A DNA stretch of 64,000 nucleotides, from positions 234,671 through 298,670 of the forward strand of contig CAWEPH010000002.1 in assembly GCA_963810915.1 (NCBI GenBank), in the 5' to 3' direction. This DNA is from JAOUEA01 sp963810915. Lineage in GTDB: Bacteria > Actinomycetota > UBA4738 > HRBIN12. The position numbers were made by a program, and so were the translations under genes. Positions 16,695 to 24,676 of the stretch are shown one piece after another (within the stretch, counting starts at the first letter, position 1; each line of letters begins with the position of its first letter). Below the pieces are notes generated by a model that was not told where the DNA came from, searched no databases, and saw nothing but the letters and a program-made list of their open reading frames with translations.

Positions 16695-17693
16695 GTGGCA
16701 CCCACCCCGCTGATCCTGGACGTCGACACGGGCGTGGACGACGCGATGGCGTTGCTGCTCGCCGCCGCCTCGCCCGAGGTCGAACCGATCGGCGCCACGT
16801 GCGTGATGGGCAACGTCACCGTCGAGCAGGCCACCCTCAACACGCTCGCGGTCCTGGAGCTCGCCGGGCTCCCGGACGTGGAGGTGGCGCAGGGCGCGGG
16901 CCGGCCCCTCGTACGCGAACACCAGCCCTACCCGGAGGTGCACGGAGAGCGCGGTCTCGGCCGTGCGGAACTGCCCGCCCCCTTGGGCTCGCCCTCGGAT
17001 CGTTCGGCCACCGCGCTCATCGTGGAGGCCGCGCGGGCGCGTCCGGGCGAGGTGCTCCTCGTGGCCACGGGACCGCTCACCAACATCGCGTTGGCGGTGG
17101 CCGAGGAGCCCCGACTGCCGGACCTGCTGAAGGGGTTCGCGATCATGGGCGGCGCGTTCGCGAAGGCGGGGAACGTCTCCCCCACCGCCGAGGCGAACAT
17201 CTGGGTGGACCCGGAAGCGGCGCAGGCGGTCTTCCGCGCCTTCGTGGGCGCCCCCCTCGAACGCCTGCCGCTGTGTGCCGGACTCGACGTCACCGAACGT
17301 GTCCGCATGTCACGTGCCCACATCGCGGAGATCGGTGCATCCGCCCCCGACACGCCGCTCGCGCGGTTCGTGGACGACGCGGTCGCGTTCTACATCGACT
17401 TCTACGAGGCGTTCGGCCCGAGCGAAGGTGCATCGATGCACGACCCGCTGGCACTCGCGATCGCGCTCGATCCCACGTTCGTGGAGCTCGCCGCCACGCG
17501 CGTGGAGGTGGAGTGCGACGGCCGGTGGACCCGCGGGATGAGCGTGGCCGACCTCGCGGGCGTACGACGTACGCCATGGGCCCTCGGGTGGGATCCGCGA
17601 GAGAACGCACGCGTGGCGCTCGACGTGGACGCGGATCGATTCATGTCGTGGTTCGTGGGCCGGCTCCGCGACCTGGTGGAGGCGCGTGCGTGA
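16695..17693 (+). CDS. Inosine/uridine-preferring nucleoside hydrolase
   Basis: A 332-residue ribohydrolase expected to split nucleosides into base and ribose. The calcium-binding aspartate cluster is complete: D9, D11, D15 and D16 in LDVDTGVDDAMAL. HGERGLG and the DPLALAIALDP segment near the C-terminus are family hallmarks. GTG 16695 was chosen because a TAGGCT box lies 8 bases upstream. The stop overlaps the GTG of the ribokinase gene. Ribose released here would be phosphorylated by the next enzyme, a clear salvage pair. Confidence 0.9.
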   Translation: MAPTPLILDVDTGVDDAMALLLAAASPEVEPIGATCVMGNVTVEQATLNTLAVLELAGLPDVEVAQGAGRPLVREHQPYPEVHGERGLGRAELPAPLGSPSDRSATALIVEAARARPGEVLLVATGPLTNIALAVAEEPRLPDLLKGFAIMGGAFAKAGNVSPTAEANIWVDPEAAQAVFRAFVGAPLERLPLCAGLDVTERVRMSRAHIAEIGASAPDTPLARFVDDAVAFYIDFYEAFGPSEGASMHDPLALAIALDPTFVELAATRVEVECDGRWTRGMSVADLAGVRRTPWALGWDPRENARVALDVDADRFMSWFVGRLRDLVEARA

Positions 17694-18580
17694 GCGGCGC
17701 GGCGCGGACCCTCGCGGTGATCGGCGCGATCAACGTCGACCTGGTGGTCGCGGGCGCCGCGCTCCCGGGTCCCGGCCAGACGGTGGTGGGGGGCACGTTC
17801 GCCCAGCACGATGGGGGCAAGGGTGGGAACCAAGCCGTGGCAGCCGCGCGCGTCGCGGACGGGCAGGTGGCACTGGTCGGCGTGCTGGGCGACGACCCAC
17901 TCGGCGTCGCGGCACGCGACGCGCTGGCGTCCGAAGGCATCGATGTGCGCCACGTGACGATCGCGGGGCGCACGGCGACCGGAGTGGCGTTGATCGCCGT
18001 GGATCCTGCCGGCGAGAACCAGATCTCGGTGGCGCCCGGCGCGAACGCGGCCCTGACGGCGCGCACGGTCGAGGCGGCGCTCGACGACCTGGCCCCCGCG
18101 ATCGTCCTCGCCAGCCTCGAGGTGCCGGCGGGGGCGGTGCGCGCCGCAGGGACGTGGAGCCACGAGCACGGCGCCCGCTTCGTGGTGAACCCCGCACCCA
18201 GTTCCGAGACGTCCGGAGAGCTCGCGCGGATGGCCGACGTCGTGACACCCAACGAGACGGAGCTTGCCGGCCTGAGCGCGTTGCCGTCGTCGATCGCGGT
18301 CGTGGAGACGCGCGGCGCTGCCGGCGTCCGGATCCACGTGAACGGAGTGACGGAGGACGTCCCGGGTCCCGCGGTCGAGGCCGTGGACACGACCGGGGCC
18401 GGCGACTGCTTCAACGGGGTGCTCGCGGCTGGACTCCTGGAGGACCTTCCGCTCGAAGAGGCGGTGCGCCGAGCCGTGGCCGCAGCCTCGGCGTCCGTAG
18501 CGGTCGCGGGCGCCCGTGAGGGGATGCCCACGCGGGCGGAGCTCGAACGCCTGCTCGCCGGGCCCGGCGTCAGCGCGTGA
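17690..18580 (+). CDS. rbsK: Ribokinase (PfkB family)
   Basis: A 296-residue sugar kinase that would convert ribose to ribose 5-phosphate. It has the N-terminal INVDLVV and GGKGGNQAVAAARV segments and the C-terminal catalytic motif DTTGAGDCFNGVLAAG with the base aspartate. GTG 17690 overlaps the nucleoside hydrolase stop (GTGA), so translation is coupled. Its last 11 bases overlap the end of the convergent alanine dehydrogenase gene. Ribokinase is preferred over another PfkB kinase because of the hydrolase partner and the GGKGGNQA motif. Confidence 0.9.
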   Translation: MSGAARTLAVIGAINVDLVVAGAALPGPGQTVVGGTFAQHDGGKGGNQAVAAARVADGQVALVGVLGDDPLGVAARDALASEGIDVRHVTIAGRTATGVALIAVDPAGENQISVAPGANAALTARTVEAALDDLAPAIVLASLEVPAGAVRAAGTWSHEHGARFVVNPAPSSETSGELARMADVVTPNETELAGLSALPSSIAVVETRGAAGVRIHVNGVTEDVPGPAVEAVDTTGAGDCFNGVLAAGLLEDLPLEEAVRRAVAAASASVAVAGAREGMPTRAELERLLAGPGVSA

Positions 18581-19685
18581 GCGACGCGAGCGGCGTCGGG
18601 GTCATGCCGTGCGCCTCGGCCACACCCTCGTTCGTGAGGTGGCCGTCCCAGGTGTTCACGCCGAGCGCGAGCGCGGGGTCGGCCGCGATCGCGTCGTCGA
18701 CGCCGAGCTGGGCGATCGCCAGCACATAGGGAAGCGTTACGTTCGTGAGCGCGTAGGTCGAGGTGCGCGGCACCGCGCCCGGCATGTTGCCCACGCAGTA
18801 GTGCACGACCCCGTCGACCACGTATGTGGGCTCGGCGTGGGTGGTCACACGGGACGTCTCGAAACAGCCGCCCTGGTCGATCGAGATGTCGACGAGCACG
18901 GAGCCCGGCTGCATGCGCGCGACCTGCTCGGCGCTGACCAGATGTGGCGCCTTCGCGCCGGGCACCAGCACGGCCCCGATCACGAGATCGGCCGCGAGCA
19001 CCAAGCGCTCCACCGCGAGCCGCGAACTCATCACGGTCTGGATCCGCCCGCGGTAGATGCGGTCGATGTCGCGTAACCGATCCACGTTCTTGTCGACGAT
19101 CGTGACCTCGGCCTCCATGCCGGATGCGATCTGGGCAGCGTTGCTCCCGGCCATGCCGGCGCCGAGCACCACCACGCGCGCGGGTGCGACGCCCGAGGCG
19201 CCCCCCATCAGCACGCCCCGACCCCCCTTCGGGCGTTCGAGGGCGGCGGCGCCCTCCTGAGGCGCCATGCGACCGGCGATCTCCGACATCGGCGCGAGCA
19301 GGGGCAGACGGCCGTCGGGGAACTGCACCGTCTCGTACGCGACGCCGCGTACCTTCCGCTCTACGAGGAACTCCGTGAGGCCCTCGTCCGCGGCGAGGTG
19401 CAGATAGGTGAAGAGGAGCTGGCCCTCCTTGAAGCGTTCGAACTCCTGCGTCTGCGGCTCCTTCACCTTGACGATGAGATCGGCCGCGGCGAAGACGGCG
19501 TCGGCGTCGGCGAGGATCTCCGCCCCGGCACTCTCGAAGTCCGCGTCGCTGATGGCGGAACCGAGGCCGGCCGCGGTCTCGACCACCACCCGATGGCCCG
19601 CGTGCACGAGCTCGCGCACGCCCTCGGGCGTGGCCGCCACCCGGTACTCGTGCGTCTTGACCTCCTTGGGGATCCCGATGATCAC
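18570..19685 (-). CDS. ald: Alanine dehydrogenase
   Basis: A 371-residue NAD enzyme that interconverts alanine with pyruvate and ammonia. Mycobacterial homologues also reductively aminate glyoxylate to glycine. Hallmarks are MIIGIPKEVKTHEYRVA at the N-terminus, the YLHLAADEGLTE segment with the substrate-site histidine, and the NAD-binding VVVLGAGMAGSNAAQIA. The length equals the family norm if translation starts at GTG 19685, which has GGAGG 7 bases upstream. It is the third gene of a unit with the GcvT-fused dehydrogenase and the arginase-like gene, linked by GTGA overlaps. That context suggests work on glycine or ammonia from demethylated amines (inference). Confidence 0.92.
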   Translation of the reverse strand: MIIGIPKEVKTHEYRVAATPEGVRELVHAGHRVVVETAAGLGSAISDADFESAGAEILADADAVFAAADLIVKVKEPQTQEFERFKEGQLLFTYLHLAADEGLTEFLVERKVRGVAYETVQFPDGRLPLLAPMSEIAGRMAPQEGAAALERPKGGRGVLMGGASGVAPARVVVLGAGMAGSNAAQIASGMEAEVTIVDKNVDRLRDIDRIYRGRIQTVMSSRLAVERLVLAADLVIGAVLVPGAKAPHLVSAEQVARMQPGSVLVDISIDQGGCFETSRVTTHAEPTYVVDGVVHYCVGNMPGAVPRTSTYALTNVTLPYVLAIAQLGVDDAIAADPALALGVNTWDGHLTNEGVAEAHGMTPTPLASLTR

Positions 19686-20584
19686 CGATGCACCTCCGGA
19701 TCGTCGATCGCCTCGCGCCAGGCCTCGACCAGGGCGCGGCCGTGCTGGCCACCCGGGTCCTTGTCGGGGTTGTAGCACCCGAGCGACGCACCCACCAGGG
19801 CGGCCGAACGCATCGGCGGTCGCATCAGCGCGATGAGCTCCTCCCACGTCAGACCGCCCGGCATCAGGTAGTCGGTGGACGGGAAGACGTCCTGGTCGAG
19901 GACGTCCACGTCGAGGTGGAGCCAGAAGGTGCCGGTCGCCCTCTCCAGGCGCTCGGCGACGCGGGTGCCCACCGCCCCCGCTCCCTCGGCGCGCACAGCT
20001 TCCACATCGAGGTGCAGCGGCGCCGGCTCGAGCGCGTCGGGGTGGACCATCCCGTCCGCCTGCGCGTCATCGAGGTCGCGGTACGCCAGGAGCGCGAGGT
20101 CGGCGGCGTCGATGGAGGGCCCATCGGCCACCTCGACCCACGCCGCCGGGCCGCGACCGAGGGCCACCGAGATGGGCATGTCCGCGGCCTCGCCGGTCGG
20201 CGACGTCACGCCGTCGTAGAGATCGAGGTGCCCGTCCAGATAGACGAGGCCGACGCGCCCGAGCGCGTCGCGCGCCCCGGCGAGTGCCCCGGGGAGTTCG
20301 GCGCAGCAGCCGCCCGCGAGGAATGGGCGCTCGCCGCGGCCGATCGAGGCCGCCACGGCGCGGCGGAGCTCGGTCGTGACGCTGAGGACGTCGGGCGAGC
20401 CAACGATCCCGGTGTCCGGGTCCCGTTCCTCACCACGGATCCGCAACGGGAGGTCCCCGGCATCGACGCCTCCGAGCGCCCCGGCGAGACCGGCCTCACG
20501 CAACGCCGCCGGCCCGCGCTCGGTTCCCCCGGAACGCCCAACGCTGTCGATCGGCACCCCGATGAAGGCGAAGGGTGCGCTCAC
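19682..20584 (-). CDS. Arginase-family (ureohydrolase-fold) protein with altered metal site
   Basis: A 300-residue arginase/agmatinase-fold protein. The second and third manganese motifs are present: D117-G-H119-L-D121 (canonical DAHxD) and the HLDVDVLDQD segment near 223-232. The first motif, normally GGDHS, reads GGCCAE (91-96), so both the aspartate and histidine of that motif are cysteine. Family subgroups with cysteine at the histidine position exist, so loss of activity is not certain. The last base of the canonical DxDxxDP, proline, is also replaced by glutamine. It overlaps both neighbours by GTGA, between the methylamine dehydrogenase and ald. The substrate is unknown; a guanidino or amidine compound is possible. 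Confidence 0.75.
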   Translation of the reverse strand: MSAPFAFIGVPIDSVGRSGGTERGPAALREAGLAGALGGVDAGDLPLRIRGEERDPDTGIVGSPDVLSVTTELRRAVAASIGRGERPFLAGGCCAELPGALAGARDALGRVGLVYLDGHLDLYDGVTSPTGEAADMPISVALGRGPAAWVEVADGPSIDAADLALLAYRDLDDAQADGMVHPDALEPAPLHLDVEAVRAEGAGAVGTRVAERLERATGTFWLHLDVDVLDQDVFPSTDYLMPGGLTWEELIALMRPPMRSAALVGASLGCYNPDKDPGGQHGRALVEAWREAIDDPEVHR

Positions 20585-23046
20585 CTGCGCGCCCGTTCGC
20601 CGCCCGGTTCGTAGAACGACGCCGCCTGGACGGCGGCCGGCACCACGTCCCCGCGGATCTCCACACCCCAGCCGTCACCCTCCGGTTCACCGTGGATCCA
20701 GGCGAGCCCAACGGAGCCACCGAGCGTCGGAGCGATGCCGGCCGAGCTCAGATGGCCGAGTCGCCGGTCCCCGCATACGACCGACTCGCCGTGCCAGAGC
20801 ACCGCGTTGGGCACGTGCACGCTCACGAGCCGCCTCAGGCGTGGACCCTCCTTCAGCTTCTCGAGGGCGTCGCGCCCCACGAAGTCGTGATCGAACCGAA
20901 CCGTGAAGCCGAGGCCCGCGGCGTAAGGGTCATCGAGGGGCCCGATGTCGTGGCCGAAGGACCGGAAGCCGCGCTCGAGGCGCGCGGCGTCGAACGCGAA
21001 GGCGCCGGCGTGACGAAGGCCGAGGTCGACACCCGCCTGCGCGACGCGATCGTAGAGATCGGTCACGAACTCGGTCGGCACGTACAGCTCCCACCCGAGC
21101 TCGCCCGTGAAGGAGACCCGTAGCGCCCAGGCCTTCGCCCAGCCCGCCTCGATCTCGCGCGCGGACAGGAACGGGAACCCTTCATCCGAAAGGTCCTCGT
21201 CCGTGATGCGCGCGAGCAGGTCGCGGGAACACGGGCCGGCGAGGTGCAGGACGGCCCAGCCGCTCGTGACGTCGGTGACCGTGGCGCCGTCGGGAAGTCC
21301 GTTGCGCAGCAACATCTCCGTGCGGCGCTGGGCCAGCGTCGGCGCCACCACCAGGAACGCGTCGTCGCCCACGCGGGTCACCGTCGGATCCATCTCGATC
21401 CCTCCGCGCTCGTTGCACAGCACCGTGTAGACGACGCGGCCCACCGGCACGTCCACGTCGGACGCACACAACCGTCGGAGACCGGCCACGGCATCCGGCC
21501 CCTGTACGAGGAACTTCGCGTAGGAGGCGAGGTCGTAGAGGGCGACCGCCTCCCTGGTGGCCCGGACCTCCTCGCGCACGGCGGGGAACCAGGACGGGTC
21601 GGTGAAGGAATACACGGGCTTGGGGTCGATGACGTGGGGCTCGAACCAGTTCGCGCGCTCCCATCCCGCTGCCTGTCCGAAGGCCGCGCCCGCCGCACGC
21701 AGCCGGTCGTAGAGGGGCACGCGCCGGACGCCGCGCGCGGTGACCGGCTGCTTGCCCGGCCAGTGCATCTCGTAGAGACCCCCGAGCGACTCGACCGTGC
21801 GCACGTGCATCCAGGCGCGTTCGTTGGCCCAGCGGCCGATCCGCGCGACGTCCACGTCGGCGAGATCCATCGTGGGGTGGCCCTCAACGATCCACTCGGC
21901 GGCGGCACGACCCGCGCCCGGCCCGTAGATGATCCCTTGGGAGTTGAACCCCGCGGCCACGAAGAGTCCCGGCACCTCGGGGACGTAGCCGAGCTGGAAC
22001 GCCGAGTCCGGCGTGAAGCTCTCGGGCGCCCGCATGTAGTGCGAGAACCCGATGGACTCGAGCTCGGGGATGCGCTCGCGCGCCGCCCCCAGCACCGGGG
22101 CGAAGTGGTCCCAGTCGGGACCGAACTCCACGAAGCCGTCCGTGCCGATCTCCCCGACCGGCTTCGGCTTGCCCTTGGGCTCGAACGCCCCGATCACGTA
22201 CCGGCCGCGGTAGTGGCGGATGTAGAGGTACCCGTCGAGATCGCGCAGGAACGGCGCCTCCTCCCGCGCACCCTCGCCCTCCTCGGTCATCACCCAGACG
22301 TGCTCCGCGGGGTAGAGCGCCACGCTCGCGCCGGCGCTTCGCGCGAGCTCGGAGGTCCACAGGCCGGCCGCGAGCACGACGGTTTCCGCCTCGATCGCGC
22401 CGCGCGACGTCAAGAGGCCGTTCACGCGTCCGCCGTGCACCATGAACCTGGTCACGATGGTCTCGGGCACGTAGCGCACCCCGTGGTCCACCGCACCCTT
22501 CGCGAACGCGAGCGCCGCGTCCCCGGGGTTCACCGTGCCGTCCGTGGGGAAATTCACGGCGCCGACCAGGTCCTCGACGTAGGCGGCGGGCCAGTAGGCC
22601 TTGATGCCGTCTCGGTCGAGCACCTCCACGTCCACCCCGACGTCCTTCGCCATCGCCACGCCGTAGAGCGCCTCCTGCAGCCGGCCCTCCGTGCGCGCGA
22701 TCGTCATGGCGCCATGGCGTCGCATGCCGGTCTCGATGCCCGTCTCCGAAGCCAGCCGCTCGTAGAGGGTGGCGTTGTCCTTCGTCAGCGCGGTGAGCGC
22801 GTGGTTGCCCCGGATCTGCGAGACGAGGCCGGCCGCGTGCCAGGTGGTCCCGCCCGTGAGGCGCGCTCGCTCCAGCAGCACGACGTCGGTCTCGCCGGCA
22901 CGCGTGAGGTGGTACGCGATGCTGGCGCCGATGATGCCGCCGCCCACGATCGCCACGCGCGCACGCGCGGGCAGGTCGGAGAGGGGGTTCAAGACGGACG
23001 CGGCGTCGAGATCCTTGTTGGCGAGGCGCTCGGGGACCGTGGTCAT
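20581..23046 (-). CDS. GcvT-fused FAD dehydrogenase (sarcosine/dimethylglycine dehydrogenase type)
   Basis: An 821-residue enzyme expected to oxidise an N-methyl group of sarcosine or dimethylglycine and pass it to tetrahydrofolate as methylene-THF. Domains are: DAO flavin fold (VAIVGGGIIGASIAYHL at 31-47), a linker FAO_M-type region, then GCV_T and GCV_T C-terminal barrels (from about 440). H70 in GGTTWHAAGL aligns with the histidine that carries covalent FAD in mammalian DMGDH and sarcosine dehydrogenase. ATG 23046 lies 8 bases after a TAGCCT box, with no Shine-Dalgarno. A second enzyme of this architecture is at 57368-59851 and a third, SoxA, at 47009-49699. Substrate among methylated glycines is not resolved. 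Confidence 0.85.
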   Translation of the reverse strand: MTTVPERLANKDLDAASVLNPLSDLPARARVAIVGGGIIGASIAYHLTRAGETDVVLLERARLTGGTTWHAAGLVSQIRGNHALTALTKDNATLYERLASETGIETGMRRHGAMTIARTEGRLQEALYGVAMAKDVGVDVEVLDRDGIKAYWPAAYVEDLVGAVNFPTDGTVNPGDAALAFAKGAVDHGVRYVPETIVTRFMVHGGRVNGLLTSRGAIEAETVVLAAGLWTSELARSAGASVALYPAEHVWVMTEEGEGAREEAPFLRDLDGYLYIRHYRGRYVIGAFEPKGKPKPVGEIGTDGFVEFGPDWDHFAPVLGAARERIPELESIGFSHYMRAPESFTPDSAFQLGYVPEVPGLFVAAGFNSQGIIYGPGAGRAAAEWIVEGHPTMDLADVDVARIGRWANERAWMHVRTVESLGGLYEMHWPGKQPVTARGVRRVPLYDRLRAAGAAFGQAAGWERANWFEPHVIDPKPVYSFTDPSWFPAVREEVRATREAVALYDLASYAKFLVQGPDAVAGLRRLCASDVDVPVGRVVYTVLCNERGGIEMDPTVTRVGDDAFLVVAPTLAQRRTEMLLRNGLPDGATVTDVTSGWAVLHLAGPCSRDLLARITDEDLSDEGFPFLSAREIEAGWAKAWALRVSFTGELGWELYVPTEFVTDLYDRVAQAGVDLGLRHAGAFAFDAARLERGFRSFGHDIGPLDDPYAAGLGFTVRFDHDFVGRDALEKLKEGPRLRRLVSVHVPNAVLWHGESVVCGDRRLGHLSSAGIAPTLGGSVGLAWIHGEPEGDGWGVEIRGDVVPAAVQAASFYEPGGERARR

Positions 23047-23054
23047 GTGCCGGA

Positions 23055-23060
23055 AGGCTA
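23055..23060 (-). promoter_or_regulatory. Candidate -10 box TAGCCT for the dehydrogenase-arginase-ald unit
   Basis: On the minus strand TAGCCT ends 8 bases before ATG 23046 and overlaps the stop region of the upstream serine-hydrolase gene. Box and spacing match those at 16681 and 35657. A leaderless mRNA is likely. Confidence 0.45.
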
Positions 23061-24284
23061 CTCTGCCAAGGCCTCGGCGACCGCCTTGAACCCCGCGAGT
23101 TGGAGGTGCTCGAGCTCGCGATCGTCGGCGACGGCCAACGACGAGAACTTCGCGATCACCACGTCGGCCGGCTCGTGGATCGCGACGTACTGGCCGTGGA
23201 TGCCGATCCCCGAGTAGAACGGCGTCTCCGGATCGAGGACCCACCACTTGTTGCGGTAGTGGCTGTTGGGGAAGTCGGGATCGGGTGCATCGAGGGCGGC
23301 CGCGTAGGCCTCGCGGCCGTCGTGTGCGCCCGCGATCGTATCGGCCACCCAGGCCTCGGGCACGATCCGCGTGCCGTCGGACCCCGTGCCCCGCTGCAGC
23401 CACACCTGACCGAACCGGGCGAGGTCGCGGAGCGACGCACTCATGCCGCCGGCCGCCATCGCGTTGCCGTTGCGGTCGACGGCGATGCACGCCTCGTGCT
23501 CCGCGCCCATCGGACGCCAGAGCTCCCGGGCGATCAGGCCGGGGAGACGGTCGCCTCCCACGCGCTCCACGACCCAGCCGAGCATGGACGTGACCACCGA
23601 GCGGTAGTCGAAGTGTCCCCCGTGCGCACGGTCGTTCTCCAGACCCGCGAGGTACGCGTAGGTGTCGGGTCCGCCCGGGTCATAGGACGGAGCCATGCCG
23701 CTCGCGGACGCGTAGACGCCCATGTCGCCTTCGGCGTCCTCGTAGACCTCGTCGAACCGGGTGCCGGTGCGCATGTCGAGCAGGTGTTGCACGGTCGCGT
23801 CGGCCCAGGAGGTCTCGGCGAGGTCGGGAAGGATCTCGACCAGCGTGGCGTCGGTGCGCAGCGCCCCACGACCGACGAGGATCCCCGCGATCGTGGCCAC
23901 CACGGATTTGGTGGTGGAGAACATCACGTGCGTGAGGTGGGGCCCGAACCCGTTGGCGTACCGCTCGGCGACGACCGAGCCCCGCCGCAGCACGAGGAAG
24001 CCGTCCGTGTAGGTGGCATCGAGCATCTCGCCCACCGTCCACCGCTCCCCCGCCACGTCGAACGCGATGCCGTCGAGGTCCTGTTCGGCACGCGGGAGCG
24101 GCTCCACATCGTCCACCGCGGCGATCGGCGCCGTCGGCACGATCTCGCGCATGTGTTGGAGACTCCACCGGTTGAACGGGGCGATGAGCCAGTTCTCGAG
24201 GGTGACGAGGTGATCGCCCCTGGGAGGGGTGCCGCGCATCAGTCCCAACTCGTCGGCCGTCGCCGGCGTCCCTCGTTCCACCAT
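23058..24284 (-). CDS. Serine hydrolase, beta-lactamase / 6-aminohexanoate-dimer hydrolase (NylB) type
   Basis: A 408-residue class C beta-lactamase-fold hydrolase. The catalytic SxxK is S123-T-T-K126 in MFSTTKSVVATIAG, a context closer to EstB/NylB-like esterases and amidases than to true beta-lactamases. A tyrosine-containing FDYRSV segment further on is a candidate second catalytic element. No signal peptide is seen, so it acts in the cytoplasm, which also argues against a periplasmic beta-lactamase. ATG 24284 has AAGG upstream and a TAGGCT box at 24317-24322. The natural substrate is unknown. Confidence 0.8.
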   Translation of the reverse strand: MVERGTPATADELGLMRGTPPRGDHLVTLENWLIAPFNRWSLQHMREIVPTAPIAAVDDVEPLPRAEQDLDGIAFDVAGERWTVGEMLDATYTDGFLVLRRGSVVAERYANGFGPHLTHVMFSTTKSVVATIAGILVGRGALRTDATLVEILPDLAETSWADATVQHLLDMRTGTRFDEVYEDAEGDMGVYASASGMAPSYDPGGPDTYAYLAGLENDRAHGGHFDYRSVVTSMLGWVVERVGGDRLPGLIARELWRPMGAEHEACIAVDRNGNAMAAGGMSASLRDLARFGQVWLQRGTGSDGTRIVPEAWVADTIAGAHDGREAYAAALDAPDPDFPNSHYRNKWWVLDPETPFYSGIGIHGQYVAIHEPADVVIAKFSSLAVADDRELEHLQLAGFKAVAEALAE

Positions 24285-24316
24285 CGCCTTGTTGTCCCGT
24301 CTCGGTCGGTGAGGGA

Positions 24317-24322
24317 GCCTAC
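24317..24322 (-). promoter_or_regulatory. Candidate -10 box TAGGCT for the serine hydrolase
   Basis: TAGGCT on the minus strand lies 32 bases before ATG 24284, giving a short leader with a weak AAGG ribosome-binding site. It is identical to the -10-like boxes before the nucleoside hydrolase and the acetyltransferase at 35671. Confidence 0.4.
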
Positions 24323-24353
24323 CGCGCCGCCGCGGACGGGTCCGAAGCGCGCG

Positions 24354-24548
24354 TCACGCCCGCCCCGAGCCGCGACGTTGGAACTCGTTACAGGTGGCGG
24401 AGCCTTCCACGATGCCCCGGACGTACTTGCAGGAGCCCACGGCGAGACGGGGGAACATCCACTGGCAGACCTTGCACGAGACCTCGGGTTTCGGCGCGGG
24501 ACGGTACCCGGCTTCTTGCTTCGACAGTCCCCACGTCTTCGGTGCCAT
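24354..24548 (-). CDS. Small four-cysteine protein, HiPIP-like
   Basis: A 64-residue protein with cysteines spaced C-x2-C-x11-C-x12-C (SCKVCQ, GSCKYV, GSATCNEF). The pattern and the sequence C-xxVxGxV-xx-x-x-C resemble small high-potential iron-sulfur proteins. Classical HiPIPs have C-x2-C-x16-C-x13-C, so this is shorter. A 4Fe-4S or zinc site is therefore predicted but not proven. The coding call is supported by GAGGGGAAGGGG before ATG 24548. It is divergent from a flavin amine oxidase gene 128 bases away; an electron-transfer role with nearby oxidoreductases is a guess. Confidence 0.6.
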   Translation of the reverse strand: MAPKTWGLSKQEAGYRPAPKPEVSCKVCQWMFPRLAVGSCKYVRGIVEGSATCNEFQRRGSGRA

Positions 24549-24640
24549 CGCGAACCCCTTCCCCTCGATGCGCGCAGTCTCGCGCGAGCAGACATGGGAC
24601 GCAAGGCGAACCACGGCTTGCGATGACCTGCGGGACTTCC

Positions 24641-24646
24641 TAGAGT
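24641..24646 (+). promoter_or_regulatory. Candidate -10 box TAGAGT for the flavin amine oxidase
   Basis: TAGAGT lies 30 bases before ATG 24677, followed by a GGAAGGGG ribosome-binding sequence ending 4 bases from the ATG. It is in the 128-base divergent gap with the four-cysteine gene. Confidence 0.38.
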
Positions 24647-24676
24647 CCTCGCCCATCCGGAGCCGGAAGGGGATCG

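Noticed and set aside
23058..24284. Antibiotic-resistance beta-lactamase.
   Set aside because: There is an SxxK motif but no signal peptide or other beta-lactamase landmarks, and the sequence fits EstB/NylB-like hydrolases better.
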